A stretch of 64,000 nucleotides of DNA from Actinomadura kijaniata NBRC 14229 (GTDB taxonomy: Bacteria > Actinomycetota > Actinomycetes > Streptosporangiales > Streptosporangiaceae): positions 20,272 through 84,271 of the forward strand of contig NZ_BCQR01000020.1 of assembly GCF_001552175.1 (NCBI RefSeq), read 5' to 3'. This document shows, in pieces, positions 45,193 to 54,101 of this stretch. The translations under genes were made by a program, and so were the position numbers. The notes below the pieces were generated by a model. The model was not told where the DNA came from, searched no databases, and saw nothing but the letters and a program-made list of their open reading frames with translations. Position 1 is the stretch's first letter. The number at the start of each line of letters is the position of its first letter.

Positions 45193-46198
45193 CCTGCTCC
45201 ACGAACAGGGCCGCCAGCGCCTCGTGGCCCTTCGCCGTCGGGTGGAAGCTGCTCTTCTCGGCCGCCAGCGCCGACAGGTTCACCCCCAGCCCGTTCATGT
45301 ACGGGTCGGCGCTGCCCGCCTCGTGACCGGCGAACGCGCTGTAGGCGTCCACGAACTCCACGCTGCCCGCCGCCCTCGCCGTCACCAGCCGGTCGTCGGC
45401 CTCCGCGACCGCCTGCCGGATCAGCTCGTTCAGCTCGCGGGCGCGGGCGTTCAGCCACCGCTGGTCCTCGACCGTGATGTTGTCGCCCATCGCGCCGTTC
45501 ACCTCGGAGAACGCCCGCGGGTACCCCAGCACGACCACCCGGGCGCGCGGCGCCCGCCGGGTGATCTCGTCCAGCAGGGCGGGCAGGCTCTGCCGCAGCG
45601 CCGCCAGCCGGGGCGCGATGCCCGCGCCCTGCTCCGCGCACGACCCGCTCCACGGCAGCTTCACCACGCAGCCCGCCAGCACCTTGGAGAAGCCGACGTC
45701 GTTGCCGCCGACGCTGATGGTGACCAGGGAGGTGTCGGGGCCGAGCCGGTCCAGCTGGGGCGGCTCGCCGGACTTGCCGCGGCGCACGTCGGCGGTCGTC
45801 GCGCCCGAGCAGGCCCAGAACCCGGTGCCCTTGGCGAACGGGAACGCCTTCGCGACCGCGTGGTAGTACGCCCTGGAGGTGCGGTGACATCCCAGCGGGT
45901 TGCGGTCGGCGAGGCCGTCCTCCGCGCCGACCCCGGAGGAGTAGGAGTCGCCGAGCGCGACGTAGGCCCCGCCCGTGGCGGCCTCGACGGGCGTCAGCGG
46001 GCGGGCGGGACGGGACGGGGGGTCGGCGTGCGCCCGCGCGGACGGGCGGTGGCAGCCGCTGTCGAACACCGCGCACCGGGCGGCGGGCATCACCGTCAGC
46101 GGAACGACCATCAGCGCCAGCAGGCCGGCCAGCACCAGCAGCGGCAGTCCCCGCTCCCCGAGCCGTCCGCGCACCCGTGCCGGCCACTTCCCCGTCAT
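45152..46198 (-). CDS. Secreted SGNH/GDSL-family esterase
   Basis: 348 residues. A signal-anchor-like stretch LPLLVLAGLLALMVVPLTV (about 18-36) is followed by a Ser/Pro-rich linker and an SGNH hydrolase: block I YVALGDSYSSGVGAEDG (nucleophile Ser), block III VTISVGGNDVGF, and the catalytic SSFHPTAKGHEAL near the end. Paired Cys residues (CHRTS, CSGATT, CVVKLPWSGSCAEQ) suggest disulfides outside the cell, as in the Streptomyces scabies esterase/SEST-like lipases. ATG 46198 is chosen to begin MTGKWPARV; GGAGG lies a little far upstream. Confidence 0.88.
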   Translation of the reverse strand: MTGKWPARVRGRLGERGLPLLVLAGLLALMVVPLTVMPAARCAVFDSGCHRPSARAHADPPSRPARPLTPVEAATGGAYVALGDSYSSGVGAEDGLADRNPLGCHRTSRAYYHAVAKAFPFAKGTGFWACSGATTADVRRGKSGEPPQLDRLGPDTSLVTISVGGNDVGFSKVLAGCVVKLPWSGSCAEQGAGIAPRLAALRQSLPALLDEITRRAPRARVVVLGYPRAFSEVNGAMGDNITVEDQRWLNARARELNELIRQAVAEADDRLVTARAAGSVEFVDAYSAFAGHEAGSADPYMNGLGVNLSALAAEKSSFHPTAKGHEALAALFVEQVRKGPGRPLNQYR

Positions 46199-46456
46199 CG
46201 TGTCCCGTTCCTCCCCACGATCGACCAGACGCCCGTGACCCTTCCGGAGTTCCACCTTTACGATGTAGATTTTTAAGTGGAACGCCCGGAGCCACCCTAA
46301 GCGCCGCCGCGCCCGCCGCCGCGGGTGATCTGCCCTACATCTCCGTTCATGCCGGAGCTTTTCGCAGGTCATCGCGTGTTCGAGGTGCCGGGGGAACGTG
46401 GCCGGGGAACGTTACGTCCCAGCAGTGACACCGCATCCGTGGGGGGCTTCCGCACC

Positions 46457-47053
46457 ATGCTGGCTGGTTTGACCGGGCTCGGGCTGTCGGCCGCGGCCGG
46501 TCTGAACGCCTACATCCCGCTGCTCGTCGTCGGGGTCCTGGACCGCCTCACCGACACGGTGACGCTGCCCGCCGAGTTCGGCTGGCTCACCAACGGGTGG
46601 GTGCTCACGCTGCTGGCGGTGCTGCTGGCCGCCGAGGTCGTCCTCGACAAGATCCCGGCGGTGGACAGCGTCAACGACATGGTGCAGACGCTCGTGCGCC
46701 CCGCGTCCGGCGGGGCGGTGTTCGCCGCGACCGACGCCGCCGGACGGCTGGAGAGCTCCTCGTTCTTCCAGCAGCACGCCTGGGTCGGCTGGGTGGCGGG
46801 CGTCGTGGTGGCGCTGCTGGTCCACCTGGGCAAGGCGTCGGTCCGGCCCGCGGTGAACGCCGGGACGCTCGGCACCGGCGCGCCCGTCGTCAGCACCGTC
46901 GAGGACAGCGTGTCGCTGGGGATGAGCGTGCTGGCGATCCTCGCGCCGGTCGTGGCGCTGATCGCGCTGCTGATGTTCGCGTACGTGGCGTTGCGCCTGG
47001 TCAGGTACGCCCATCGCAGGCGCCGCAGGCGCCGGAGGAACGCGGTCGCCTAG
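46457..47053 (+). CDS. DUF4126-type membrane protein
   Basis: 198 residues. It begins LAGLTGLGLSAAAGLNAYIPLLVVG and contains WVLTLLAVLLAAEVVLDKIPAVDSVND, both typical of the DUF4126 family, whose function is unknown. Four to five helices are predicted. The C terminus has eight consecutive Arg codons (HRRRRRRRRNAVA), probably cytoplasmic. Its stop overlaps the convergent GNAT gene by 4 bp. Confidence 0.8.
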   Translation: MLAGLTGLGLSAAAGLNAYIPLLVVGVLDRLTDTVTLPAEFGWLTNGWVLTLLAVLLAAEVVLDKIPAVDSVNDMVQTLVRPASGGAVFAATDAAGRLESSSFFQQHAWVGWVAGVVVALLVHLGKASVRPAVNAGTLGTGAPVVSTVEDSVSLGMSVLAILAPVVALIALLMFAYVALRLVRYAHRRRRRRRRNAVA

Positions 47054-47556
47054 CGAAGGGGGCGCCGCATCGCCACGCGCGGGCCGAGGTCGTGCAGGCC
47101 CGCGGCGACCTCGGCGTCCCACTGGGCGCGCAGCCCCGGCGGCAGGTCGTCCCCGGGCAGCTCGACGAAGCCGTGCCTGGCGTACCAGGGGCCGTTCCAG
47201 GGCACGTCGCGGAAGGTCAGCAGGCTCACGTCCGCCGCGCCCGCACGGGCCGCGCGCTCCACGACCTCGCCCAGGATGCGGGTGCCGACCCCCCGGCGCG
47301 CGTGGTCGGGGTGCACGGCGATCTGCACCAGGTAGACCCCGTCGTCCAGGGGCCTGGTCGCGGCGTAGCCGACCGGCGGATCGCCCGCCACCACGACCTC
47401 GTCGCCGGTCCGGGCGATCACCTCCTCGATCACGGTCGGGCCGGGCGGGAACACGATGTCCAGCTCCCGGAACACCGCGTCGGCGGCCACCTCGATCGGG
47501 GGCAGCAGCGGAAGGTCGGCGGGGCGGGCGGAGCGGACCTCGGCGTCGGCGTTCAT
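47050..47556 (-). CDS. GNAT-family N-acetyltransferase
   Basis: 168 residues with the acetyl-CoA binding motif QIAVHPDHARRGVGTRILGEV and the later LTFRDVPWNGPWYARHGFVEL strand-helix. The substrate is not predictable. Convergent with the DUF4126 gene and close to the carboxylesterase gene. Confidence 0.88.
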   Translation of the reverse strand: MNADAEVRSARPADLPLLPPIEVAADAVFRELDIVFPPGPTVIEEVIARTGDEVVVAGDPPVGYAATRPLDDGVYLVQIAVHPDHARRGVGTRILGEVVERAARAGAADVSLLTFRDVPWNGPWYARHGFVELPGDDLPPGLRAQWDAEVAAGLHDLGPRVAMRRPLR

Positions 47557-47593
47557 GGCGCCGATGGTAGGGCCGCTCCCCCGGCCCCGGCGA

Positions 47594-48853
47594 TCAGTTA
47601 AAGGTCGCGACGGGCCCGTCGGGGCCGGTGAACGGCTCCCAGGGCTCCGGGGGCGCGCCGTCGCGGGCGAACGCCGCCCAGGTCCCCGACATCCGGTCGG
47701 CGAGTCCCTGCGGCGGGTTCGGGCCGGTGAGCGCCGTCACGCCGGGGGCGTCGAGGTTGTCGAACACGAACGGCACCTCCATCGAGTGCGCCGCGCCCAG
47801 CGCTCCCCCGAACGCGGTGGACCGCCAGGCGAAGCGGTAGTGCCACACGCGGCGGCCCCGCCCGGCGAGGGCCTCGGCCAGCCGCCGGGCGGGCCCGGCG
47901 AACATCGTCTCGGCGATGTGGGCGGCGACGGCGTCGGCGTCCGGGCCCCCCATCGTGAACAGGCGGCCCTCGTCGTCGTTGGCGCCGACGATGACCGGGA
48001 GGTCGGGGACCGTTCCGGAGCGCGCCGCCTCCAGGGGGAGCACCGGCAGGACCGTTCCGTCGACGACCGGGAGGCACGGCAGTCCGTGGCCCTCACCGCG
48101 CGCCCGCATCGCCGCGCCGACCTCCTCCTGGGCGCGCAGCAGCTCCTCCACCGGCGCGTCCCACGGGGACAGGGCGCCGAGCGTCCGCCCGAACTCGGCC
48201 GCCACCGCCTCGGCCCGCTCGCGGGCCAGCGCGAACTCCCCGCCGCCGCTCTGCATGATCGCCTTGTGGAACAGTCCGCGCGCGGCGGGCATGGCCAGCA
48301 TCGTCGCGATGCTCATCGCCCCGGCCGACTGCCCGAACACCGTCACGTCGCCGGGGTCGCCGCCGAACCCGGCGATGTTGTCGCGGACCCACTCCAGCGC
48401 GGCGATCTGGTCGAGCAGCCCGACGTTGGCGGACTCCTCGTCCAGGTAGAGGAAGCCGAGTGGGCCGACGCGGTAGTTGACGGTGACGACCACGACGTCG
48501 TTGCGGACCGCCAGGCGGCGGCCGTCGTACACCGGGTCGCGGCCCGCGCCGCTGCGGAACGCGCCGCCGGGCAGCCACACCATCACCGGCCGCGCGCCCT
48601 CGGTCGAGGGGGTCCAGACGTTGAGGTTGAGGCAGTCGCGCTCGTCGGTGGGGAACGCCGCGAGCCCGAGCATCGTGCCCAGCTCCTCCTCGTAGAGCTG
48701 CGGCACGGCGGGCCCGTACTCGCGGGCGGGGCGGACGCCGGTCCACGGTTCGGGCGGCAGCGGCGGGCGGAACCGGGGCGGGCGGGCGAACGGGATCCCG
48801 AGGAACGCCCCGCCGGCGCCCTCGACCTCGCCGTACGCGGTCTCAACGATCAC
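47594..48853 (-). CDS. Carboxylesterase, type B
   Basis: 419 residues. The N-terminal AYGEVEGAGGAFLGIPFARPP, CLNLNVWTP, oxyanion VWLPGGAFRSG, VNYRVGPLGFL, nucleophile Ser in VTVFGQSAGAMSI and the catalytic His in AAHSMEVPFVF identify the type-B carboxylesterase family. It is shorter than the usual ~500 residues, mainly in the lid region. No signal peptide. GTG 48853 has AAGGAGG eight bases upstream. A general detoxifying or catabolic esterase is likely. Confidence 0.9.
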   Translation of the reverse strand: MIVETAYGEVEGAGGAFLGIPFARPPRFRPPLPPEPWTGVRPAREYGPAVPQLYEEELGTMLGLAAFPTDERDCLNLNVWTPSTEGARPVMVWLPGGAFRSGAGRDPVYDGRRLAVRNDVVVVTVNYRVGPLGFLYLDEESANVGLLDQIAALEWVRDNIAGFGGDPGDVTVFGQSAGAMSIATMLAMPAARGLFHKAIMQSGGGEFALARERAEAVAAEFGRTLGALSPWDAPVEELLRAQEEVGAAMRARGEGHGLPCLPVVDGTVLPVLPLEAARSGTVPDLPVIVGANDDEGRLFTMGGPDADAVAAHIAETMFAGPARRLAEALAGRGRRVWHYRFAWRSTAFGGALGAAHSMEVPFVFDNLDAPGVTALTGPNPPQGLADRMSGTWAAFARDGAPPEPWEPFTGPDGPVATFN

Positions 48854-48990
48854 CTGACGGCCTCCTTCGGGGAAGGCGGGTGCCCAAGGGCAGGTTACGA
48901 CGCCCTCCCCGGCGGGCCGCGGCGGGGTCCGCCGACGGGGCACGTTCCGCCTCTGGCGGCGCGCGGCGGAGTCTGGGACGCTGGATCTAC

Positions 48991-49002
48991 TTATACGTAT
49001 AA
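48991..49002. promoter_or_regulatory. Perfect 12-bp palindrome overlapping a TATAAT -10 box
   Basis: TTATACGTATAA just upstream of the alpha/beta hydrolase gene; the TATAAT at 48998-49003 is a consensus -10 hexamer. A bound dimeric regulator would block the promoter. The downstream ribosome site AAGGAGG is at 49005-49011. Confidence 0.6.
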
Positions 49003-49017
49003 TCAAGGAGGATCCGC

Positions 49018-49707
49018 ATGCGGCTGAAGGTGCACGGGTTCGGCTCCGGCGACAGGCTGGCGGTGCTGGTCCACGGCGGGATGTCCTCGGCGGGCACATG
49101 GCACCGCGTCGTTCCGCGGCTCACCGCGCTCGGCTACCGGGTGCTGGCCCCGGACCTGCGGGGCCACGGGGAGAGCCCGCACGCCGACTCCTACACGCCC
49201 GAGGAGTTCGCGGCCGACCTGGTGGAGTCCCTGCCGGCCGGCGCGGAGGTGGCGCTCGGCCACTCGCTGGGCGGCCTGGCGCTGTCGCTGGCGGTCGCCG
49301 ACCTGCGCCCGGCCCGCGCGGTCTACAGCGATCCGGCCTGGAAGCTGACCGGCAACCCGATGGCCTCCGACATCGCGGACTTCGCCCGCACGTGCAAGTC
49401 GATGACCGCCGCCGACATCCGCCGGATGAACCCGCGCTGGGCCGCCTCCGACGTCGAGGCCGAACTGCGGGGCTTCGCCGCCTTCGACGCCGACGGCGTG
49501 CGGCTGCCGCTCCGCGACCGCGTCCCGGCGGAGCCGGTGGTGCCGTCCCTGGTCCAGGCGGCCGACCCGAGCCCGCTGGTCTCCCCCGCGCTGGCCGAGG
49601 ACCTGCGGGGCCGGGGCTTCGAGGTCCGCGTGGTCCCGGACACGGGCCACTGCGTCCACCGCGACGACCTGGAGGGCTTCCTGAAGTCCCTGGAGGGCTG
49701 GGTCTGA
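49018..49707 (+). CDS. Alpha/beta hydrolase
   Basis: 229 residues. HGGMSSAGTWHRVVPRL (oxyanion region), APDLRGHGESP, nucleophile Ser in ALGHSLGGLALSL and His in VPDTGHCVHRDDL make a complete esterase-type triad. The substrate is unknown. A strong ribosome site and a palindrome over the -10 box suggest tightly regulated expression. Confidence 0.88.
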   Translation: MRLKVHGFGSGDRLAVLVHGGMSSAGTWHRVVPRLTALGYRVLAPDLRGHGESPHADSYTPEEFAADLVESLPAGAEVALGHSLGGLALSLAVADLRPARAVYSDPAWKLTGNPMASDIADFARTCKSMTAADIRRMNPRWAASDVEAELRGFAAFDADGVRLPLRDRVPAEPVVPSLVQAADPSPLVSPALAEDLRGRGFEVRVVPDTGHCVHRDDLEGFLKSLEGWV

Positions 49708-49864
49708 CCCGCCGCCGGCCCGCGCGCCGGGCGGGGCCGACTGACGCGGCGGGGGATCGGTTCGGGACGTTTCATGATCGTTACTGATTCAGCGTCGAAC
49801 AAAGATCATTTTTCCCGGCCGCGGGGCCAACCGCCCGCCCGGTGGCGCCATCCCATATGCCGTG

Positions 49865-50422
49865 ATGAAAACCTCCACCTCCGCCGCGGCGCTCGCCGCC
49901 GCGATCGCCGTGCCGGTCCTGCTGCTCAGCGGGTGCGGCTCCTCCGGCGACACCAAGGGGTCCGGCGCGACCTCCACTCCCCCGCCCGCCTCGACGTCCG
50001 CCGAGGCGACCCCCTCCGAGTCGGCCGGGAAGCCGACGTCCGGGGGCCGACCGTCCGGCAACGCCCAGGCCCCGCAGGCGACGGGCAAGGCCGTCAAGCT
50101 CCCGGTGACCCAGGAGGCGATGCTGGCCATGCCCGACCTGTACTTCGAGAAGGTCTCCTCGCAGTACCCCAACGCCAAGCGGAACATGGTCGTCGGGCCG
50201 AAGAACACCCTGTTCGGCAGGGTCACCACCGCGAACGGCGTCTTCACCTATGCGGTCGCCGACATGAGCATTCGCGGCAACGCCCTGTCGACCCAGGACG
50301 GCCCGCACGTGTGGCGCCGCGGTGCCGACACCGACTGGGAGTACGTGGGCGAAACCGGCGGGAACCTCTGCGGCCAGGTGCCGCAGGCCCTGGTCAAGGT
50401 CTGGGGCAAGAGCTGCGGCTGA
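49865..50422 (+). CDS. Secreted lipoprotein, hypothetical
   Basis: 185 residues. Signal peptide and lipobox (AAALAAAIAVPVLLLSGCGSSG, acylated Cys about residue 24), a Ser/Thr/Pro-rich linker, then a ~110-residue domain with PNAKRNMVVGPKNTLFGRV and WEYVGETGGNLCGQVPQALVKVWGKSCG; the two late Cys could form a disulfide. The globular part is not recognised. Starts ATG 49865 (GTG one codon earlier). A strong terminator follows. Confidence 0.75.
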   Translation: MKTSTSAAALAAAIAVPVLLLSGCGSSGDTKGSGATSTPPPASTSAEATPSESAGKPTSGGRPSGNAQAPQATGKAVKLPVTQEAMLAMPDLYFEKVSSQYPNAKRNMVVGPKNTLFGRVTTANGVFTYAVADMSIRGNALSTQDGPHVWRRGADTDWEYVGETGGNLCGQVPQALVKVWGKSCG

Positions 50423-50455
50423 CCCCACCGTGACCCGCGTCCGTCAATGATCGAC

Positions 50456-50480
50456 GCCCCCGGCCGCAAGCCGGGGGCTT
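50456..50480 (+). terminator. Terminator after lipoprotein gene
   Basis: GCCCCCGGC / GCCGGGGGC, 9-bp stem with a 5-base loop, followed by TT, 33 bp after the stop. Confidence 0.75.
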
Positions 50481-50539
50481 ACCCATGCCCGCGACCGGTC
50501 CCTCGGCGGGTCGCTCCGTCCGGCCTGACAGGGACCGGC

Positions 50540-50580
50540 TTGACAGGGGGTGAGCCGTAGCCGAATACTCGGATCCGAGT
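50540..50580 (+). promoter_or_regulatory. Promoter and palindromic operator of padR-monooxygenase operon
   Basis: TTGACA at 50540-50545, an 18-bp spacer and AATACT at 50564-50569. The perfect 14-bp palindrome ACTCGGATCCGAGT (50567-50580) overlaps the -10 box and lies just upstream of the padR start, an arrangement expected for PadR autorepression. Confidence 0.7.
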
Positions 50581-50596
50581 GATAGGAGGCGAGCAT

Positions 50597-51214
50597 TTGA
50601 GTGAGAGCGCTCGACGCAAGGTCTCCAACCCGCTGGGGCTGGCGGTGCTGGGCCTGCTGCTGGAGTCACCGGCGCACCCCCACGCCATGGCCGCCACGCT
50701 GCGGGAACGCGGCATGGACCGGGCGTTCAAGGTGACCACTGGCTCCCTGTACGACGTGGTACGGGCGCTGGAGAGGGCCGGATGGATCGAGGCGCGCGAG
50801 ACGGTCCGGGTCGGGGCCCGGCCCGAGCGGACCGTCTACCAGCACACCGCGCTGGGACGGCGGGAGTTCGTGCGCTGGGTGGACGAGCTGATCCGGCGTC
50901 CGGCCGACGAGTACCCCCGGTTCCTGTCGGCGGTCAGCTATCTCGGCGCGCTGGGGCCGGAGGGTGCCGTGGCCGCGCTGCGGGAGCGGGCCGAGCGGGT
51001 CCGGGCGTCGCTGGAGGAGATCCGCCGGGAGCACCGCGCGGTGCTGGAGTCCGGCGCGGTCCCGCGCCTGTTCGTGGTGGAGGCCGAGTACGCCGTCCGC
51101 GTGCAGGAGGCCGAGCTCGGCTGGCTGGAGGAGATCGTCGCCGACATCGAGGCCGGCCGGCTGGCCTGGCCGGACGCCGTCGCCGGCTGGGTCCGCGCCG
51201 CGGAGTCCCGATGA
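50597..51214 (+). CDS. PadR-family transcriptional regulator
   Basis: 205 residues. N-terminal winged helix (NPLGLAVLGLLLESPAHPHAMAATLRERG, KVTTGSLYDVVRALERAGWIEARE) and a C-terminal dimerisation helix pair (VAALRERAERVRASLEEIRREH). The start is a TTG: AGGAGG lies seven bases before it, while the upstream in-frame GTG at 50579 falls within the operator. It is in one operon with the flavin monooxygenase downstream, with an ATGA overlap available. PadR proteins are typically repressors released by phenolic or drug ligands. Confidence 0.9.
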   Translation: MSESARRKVSNPLGLAVLGLLLESPAHPHAMAATLRERGMDRAFKVTTGSLYDVVRALERAGWIEARETVRVGARPERTVYQHTALGRREFVRWVDELIRRPADEYPRFLSAVSYLGALGPEGAVAALRERAERVRASLEEIRREHRAVLESGAVPRLFVVEAEYAVRVQEAELGWLEEIVADIEAGRLAWPDAVAGWVRAAESR

Positions 51215-51246
51215 GGGCGCGGGACATGGGAAGCGTCGGAGGTTCG

Positions 51247-52695
51247 ATGAGGGTCATGGTGGCCGGGGCGGGACCGGCCGGTCTGATGCTGGCGGCGGAA
51301 CTCGTGCTCGCCGGGGCCGAGGTCACGGTGGTGGACCGGCTGCCGCGGCGCTCGCCGTACTGCCGGGGGTTCACCCTCAACGCCCGCAGCCTGGAACTGC
51401 TGGACCGGCGCGGCGTCGTGGACCGCTTCCTGGCCGAGGGCCCGACGGTGCCCTACGGCATGTTCGCCGACCCGAGCCGCCCCCTGGACCTGTCCGTGAT
51501 GGACACCGACCACCCCTACACGCTCGGCATCGCCCAGACCCGGGTCGAGGAGCTGCTGGAGGAGTGGCTGTCCGAGCTGGGCGTGACCGTCGCCTGGGGG
51601 CACGAGGTGACCGGCTTCGACCAGGACGGCGACGGGGTCGAGGTGACCGTCCGGACCGGCGGCGGGCACGAGCGCGTCCGGGTCGACTACCTCGCCGGTT
51701 GCGACGGCAGCCGTAGCCTGGTCCGCAAGCACGCCGGGATCGGCTTCCCCGGCACGCCCGCCACCGCGTTCGGTCTCCTCGCGGACGTGGAGACGGCCGG
51801 CCCCTCCGCCCTGCCGTTCGGGGCGACCGAGGGCGAACGCGGCACGGTGTTCGTGATCCCGCGCCCCGGTCACGTGCGGATCGTGCTCGACGAGCCGGTC
51901 CCGCCCGCCGACCGCGACGAGCCGGTGCGGCTGGACTATTTCCAGCGGGTGCTGGACGACATACTCGGCCGCCGGGTGGAGCTGGTCGAACCCCGCTGGC
52001 TCACCCGGTTCTCCGACGCCGCCAGGCAGGCGGACCGTTACGTCGCGGGCCGGGTCGTGCTGGCGGGCGACGCCGCGCACATCCACCCGCCCGCGGGCGC
52101 GGTGGGCGTCAACGTGGCGTTGGCCGACGCGGTGAACCTCGGCTGGAAGCTGGCGGCGACCGGGCTCGGGCACGCGCCGGACGGCCTGCTGGACAGCTAC
52201 CACCGGGAACGGCACGAGGCGGGGGCGCGGGTGCTGCGCACCACGCGCGCGCAGGCGCTCCTGGGGCGGCGGGACCCCGGCGTCGAACCGCTCCGCGAGC
52301 TGCTCGGCGAACTGGCGGGCCTGCCGCCGGTCGGCAGGTACCTCGCCGAGCTGACGACCGGGGTGAGCACCCGCTACGACCCCGGGATCCCCGGCGACCA
52401 TCCCTGGCTGGGCAGGCTCGCGCCCAACCTGGAGCTGGTCGCCGGCGGCGGGCGCACCAGCGTCGCCGAGCTGCTCAGGCCCGCCCGCCCGGTGTTCCTC
52501 ACCACGGGGGCCCGCACCCTGCCCGAGAACGCCCGGCACCGGGTGGACGCCCACCGCGTCCACTGCCCCGAGCGGCCCGACCTCGAAGCGGTGCTGATCC
52601 GCCCGGACGGGCACACGGTGTGGGTCTCCACCACGACCGACCCGCAACCGGCCGACGCCCTCACCACCGCACTGGCCACCTGGTTCGGCGTCTGA
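51247..52695 (+). CDS. FAD-dependent aromatic/antibiotic monooxygenase
   Basis: 482-residue class-A flavin monooxygenase. FAD motif VMVAGAGPAGLMLAAEL, DG motif YLAGCDGSRSLVRK, GD motif VVLAGDAAHIHPPAGAVGVN, then a C-terminal thioredoxin-like domain without the redox Cys. Length and layout fit the PheA/TfdB and rifampicin-monooxygenase group that hydroxylates phenols or inactivates antibiotics. ATG 51247 has GGAGG six bases upstream; ATG 51211 overlapping the padR stop is an alternative. The last ~24 bp of the gene and its downstream flank recur 255 bp further on, in the repeat array. Confidence 0.88.
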   Translation: MRVMVAGAGPAGLMLAAELVLAGAEVTVVDRLPRRSPYCRGFTLNARSLELLDRRGVVDRFLAEGPTVPYGMFADPSRPLDLSVMDTDHPYTLGIAQTRVEELLEEWLSELGVTVAWGHEVTGFDQDGDGVEVTVRTGGGHERVRVDYLAGCDGSRSLVRKHAGIGFPGTPATAFGLLADVETAGPSALPFGATEGERGTVFVIPRPGHVRIVLDEPVPPADRDEPVRLDYFQRVLDDILGRRVELVEPRWLTRFSDAARQADRYVAGRVVLAGDAAHIHPPAGAVGVNVALADAVNLGWKLAATGLGHAPDGLLDSYHRERHEAGARVLRTTRAQALLGRRDPGVEPLRELLGELAGLPPVGRYLAELTTGVSTRYDPGIPGDHPWLGRLAPNLELVAGGGRTSVAELLRPARPVFLTTGARTLPENARHRVDAHRVHCPERPDLEAVLIRPDGHTVWVSTTTDPQPADALTTALATWFGV

Positions 52696-53110
52696 GCACG
52701 TTCCCGGAGGTCCGGCCGCATCGGGCAAGGCATCGCGGTGCACCCGAAGGCCGCCCCGGAGGCATGACCGCGGACGGCGGAGCGGGCACCGGCCGTCCTC
52801 GACGCCGGGCGGGACCGGCGGCGCCACAAGCGCGGAGCGGCCGTCCGTCCCGGTACCGACCGCATCGGGCAGAACATCGCGGTGCACCCGAAGACCGCCC
52901 CGACGGCGTGACCATGGACGGCGAAGCTGGCCACCTGGTTCGGCGCCTGAGCACGTTCCCGGAGGTCCGGCCTGGACGCGGAGCGGCCGGTCGTCCCGGT
53001 GCCGACCGCATCGGGCAGGGCGTCGCGGTGTTCCCGAAGGCCGCCCCGGCGGTGTGACCGTGGACGGCGGAGCGGGCGCCGGCCGTCTTCGACGCCGGGC
53101 GGGGACCGGC
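52672..53110. repeat. Mosaic repeat array after the monooxygenase, with duplicated gene tail
   Basis: A 46-bp segment covering the last seven monooxygenase codons, the stop and the flank (52672-52717) recurs at 52927-52972 with one change. A second element starting CCGCATCGGGCA is present three times, at 52716, 52860 and 53006 (spacing 144 and 146 bp); the first and third copies match for about 105 bp. A GCGGAGCGGCCG element precedes copies two and three. The pattern points to several rounds of slippage or unequal recombination. Confidence 0.85.
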
Positions 53111-53240
53111 GTCACGACGAGCGCGGTGCGTCCACCCGGCCATGGGCGCCCTCCTCGTCGCCTCCCGCCGGGGGCGTTCAGGCCGCCGCGTGGAGGGCGA
53201 CAATACGGTTGCCGGGGAGCCGGGGTGCGGGGATAGGTTC
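52696..53240. other. 545-bp gene-free interval made mostly of repeats
   Basis: Occupied largely by the repeat array. Open frames on the minus strand repeat the same peptide several times, a by-product of the DNA repeats. Only the last ~100 bp before the acetyltransferase gene is non-repetitive and may contain its promoter. Confidence 0.6.
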
Positions 53241-54098
53241 ATGATCATGGATGAGAGCGAACTGCTCGCCGTTTCCGGCGGCCCCGTCACCCGGAGCCGG
53301 ATCGGCCATGACCTGGCCGAGCTCGGTCTCGGCGACGGCGACGTCGTCATGTTCCACACCCGCATGTCCGCCCTCGGCTACGTCGCGGGCGGACCGCACA
53401 CCGTCATCGACGCCCTGCGCGACGTGGTGGGGGCGCGGGGCACCCTGATGGTGACCTGCGGCTGGAACGACGCGCCGCCGTACGACTTCGTGACCTGGCC
53501 GCAGGCCTGGCAGGACGCCCTGCGCGAGGAGCACCCCGCCTACGACCCCGACCTCAGCGAGGCCGACCACAACAACGGCCGCCTGCCCGAGGCGCTGCGC
53601 CGCCGGCCCGGGGCCGTCCGCAGCAGGCACCCGGACGCCGGCTTCGCGGCGCTGGGGGCGGCGGCGGCCGAGCTGATGGCCGACCACCCCTGGGACGACC
53701 CGCACGGCCCCGGCAGCCCGCTGGCGCGGCTGGTCGCCCGCGGCGGACGGGTCCTCCTGCTGGGCGCCCCGCTGGACACCCTGACGCTGCTGCACCATGC
53801 CGAGGCGCTCGCCGAGGCGCCCGGCAAGCGGTTCGTGGAGTACGAGCAGCCCATCCTGGTGGACGGCCGGCGGGTCTGGCGCCGTTTCCACGACATCGAC
53901 TCGGAGAACGGGGCCTTCGACTACTCCGCCGTGGTGCCCGAGGGCCTGGATCCGTTCGAGGTGATCGCCCGGGACATGCTCGCCGCGGGAATCGGCCGGA
54001 CCGGCAGGGTCGGCGCCGCCGAGAGCCACCTGTTCGAGGCCGCGCCGGTCGTCGACTTCGCCACCGCCTGGATCGAGGACAAACTGGGCGCGGCATAA
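53241..54098 (+). CDS. Aminoglycoside 3-N-acetyltransferase family protein
   Basis: 285 residues of the Antibiotic_NAT family, which transfers acetyl from acetyl-CoA to the 3-amino group of 2-deoxystreptamine aminoglycosides. Family landmarks are the N-terminal DVVMFHTRMSALGYVAGG, the TLMVTCGWNDAPPYDF strand, VRSRHPDAGFAALG and GRVLLLGAPLDTLTLLHHAE, and a late YSAVVPEGLDPFEVIARD. Many actinomycete homologs are housekeeping-like proteins without proven resistance, so the drug activity is only inferred. ATG 53241 is used; ATG 53247 two codons on is equally possible. Confidence 0.88.
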   Translation: MIMDESELLAVSGGPVTRSRIGHDLAELGLGDGDVVMFHTRMSALGYVAGGPHTVIDALRDVVGARGTLMVTCGWNDAPPYDFVTWPQAWQDALREEHPAYDPDLSEADHNNGRLPEALRRRPGAVRSRHPDAGFAALGAAAAELMADHPWDDPHGPGSPLARLVARGGRVLLLGAPLDTLTLLHHAEALAEAPGKRFVEYEQPILVDGRRVWRRFHDIDSENGAFDYSAVVPEGLDPFEVIARDMLAAGIGRTGRVGAAESHLFEAAPVVDFATAWIEDKLGAA

Positions 54099-54101
54099 CG
54101 G

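Noticed and set aside
46260..46340. GATGTAG/CTACATC inverted pair in the gap before the DUF4126 gene
   Set aside because: Seven-base arms more than 60 bp apart are expected by chance and have no relation to either start codon.
52374..53365. Minus-strand frames with repeated GAAFGCTAMPCPMR-like peptides
   Set aside because: The peptide repeats mirror the DNA repeat array and run antisense into the monooxygenase gene; no start signals.
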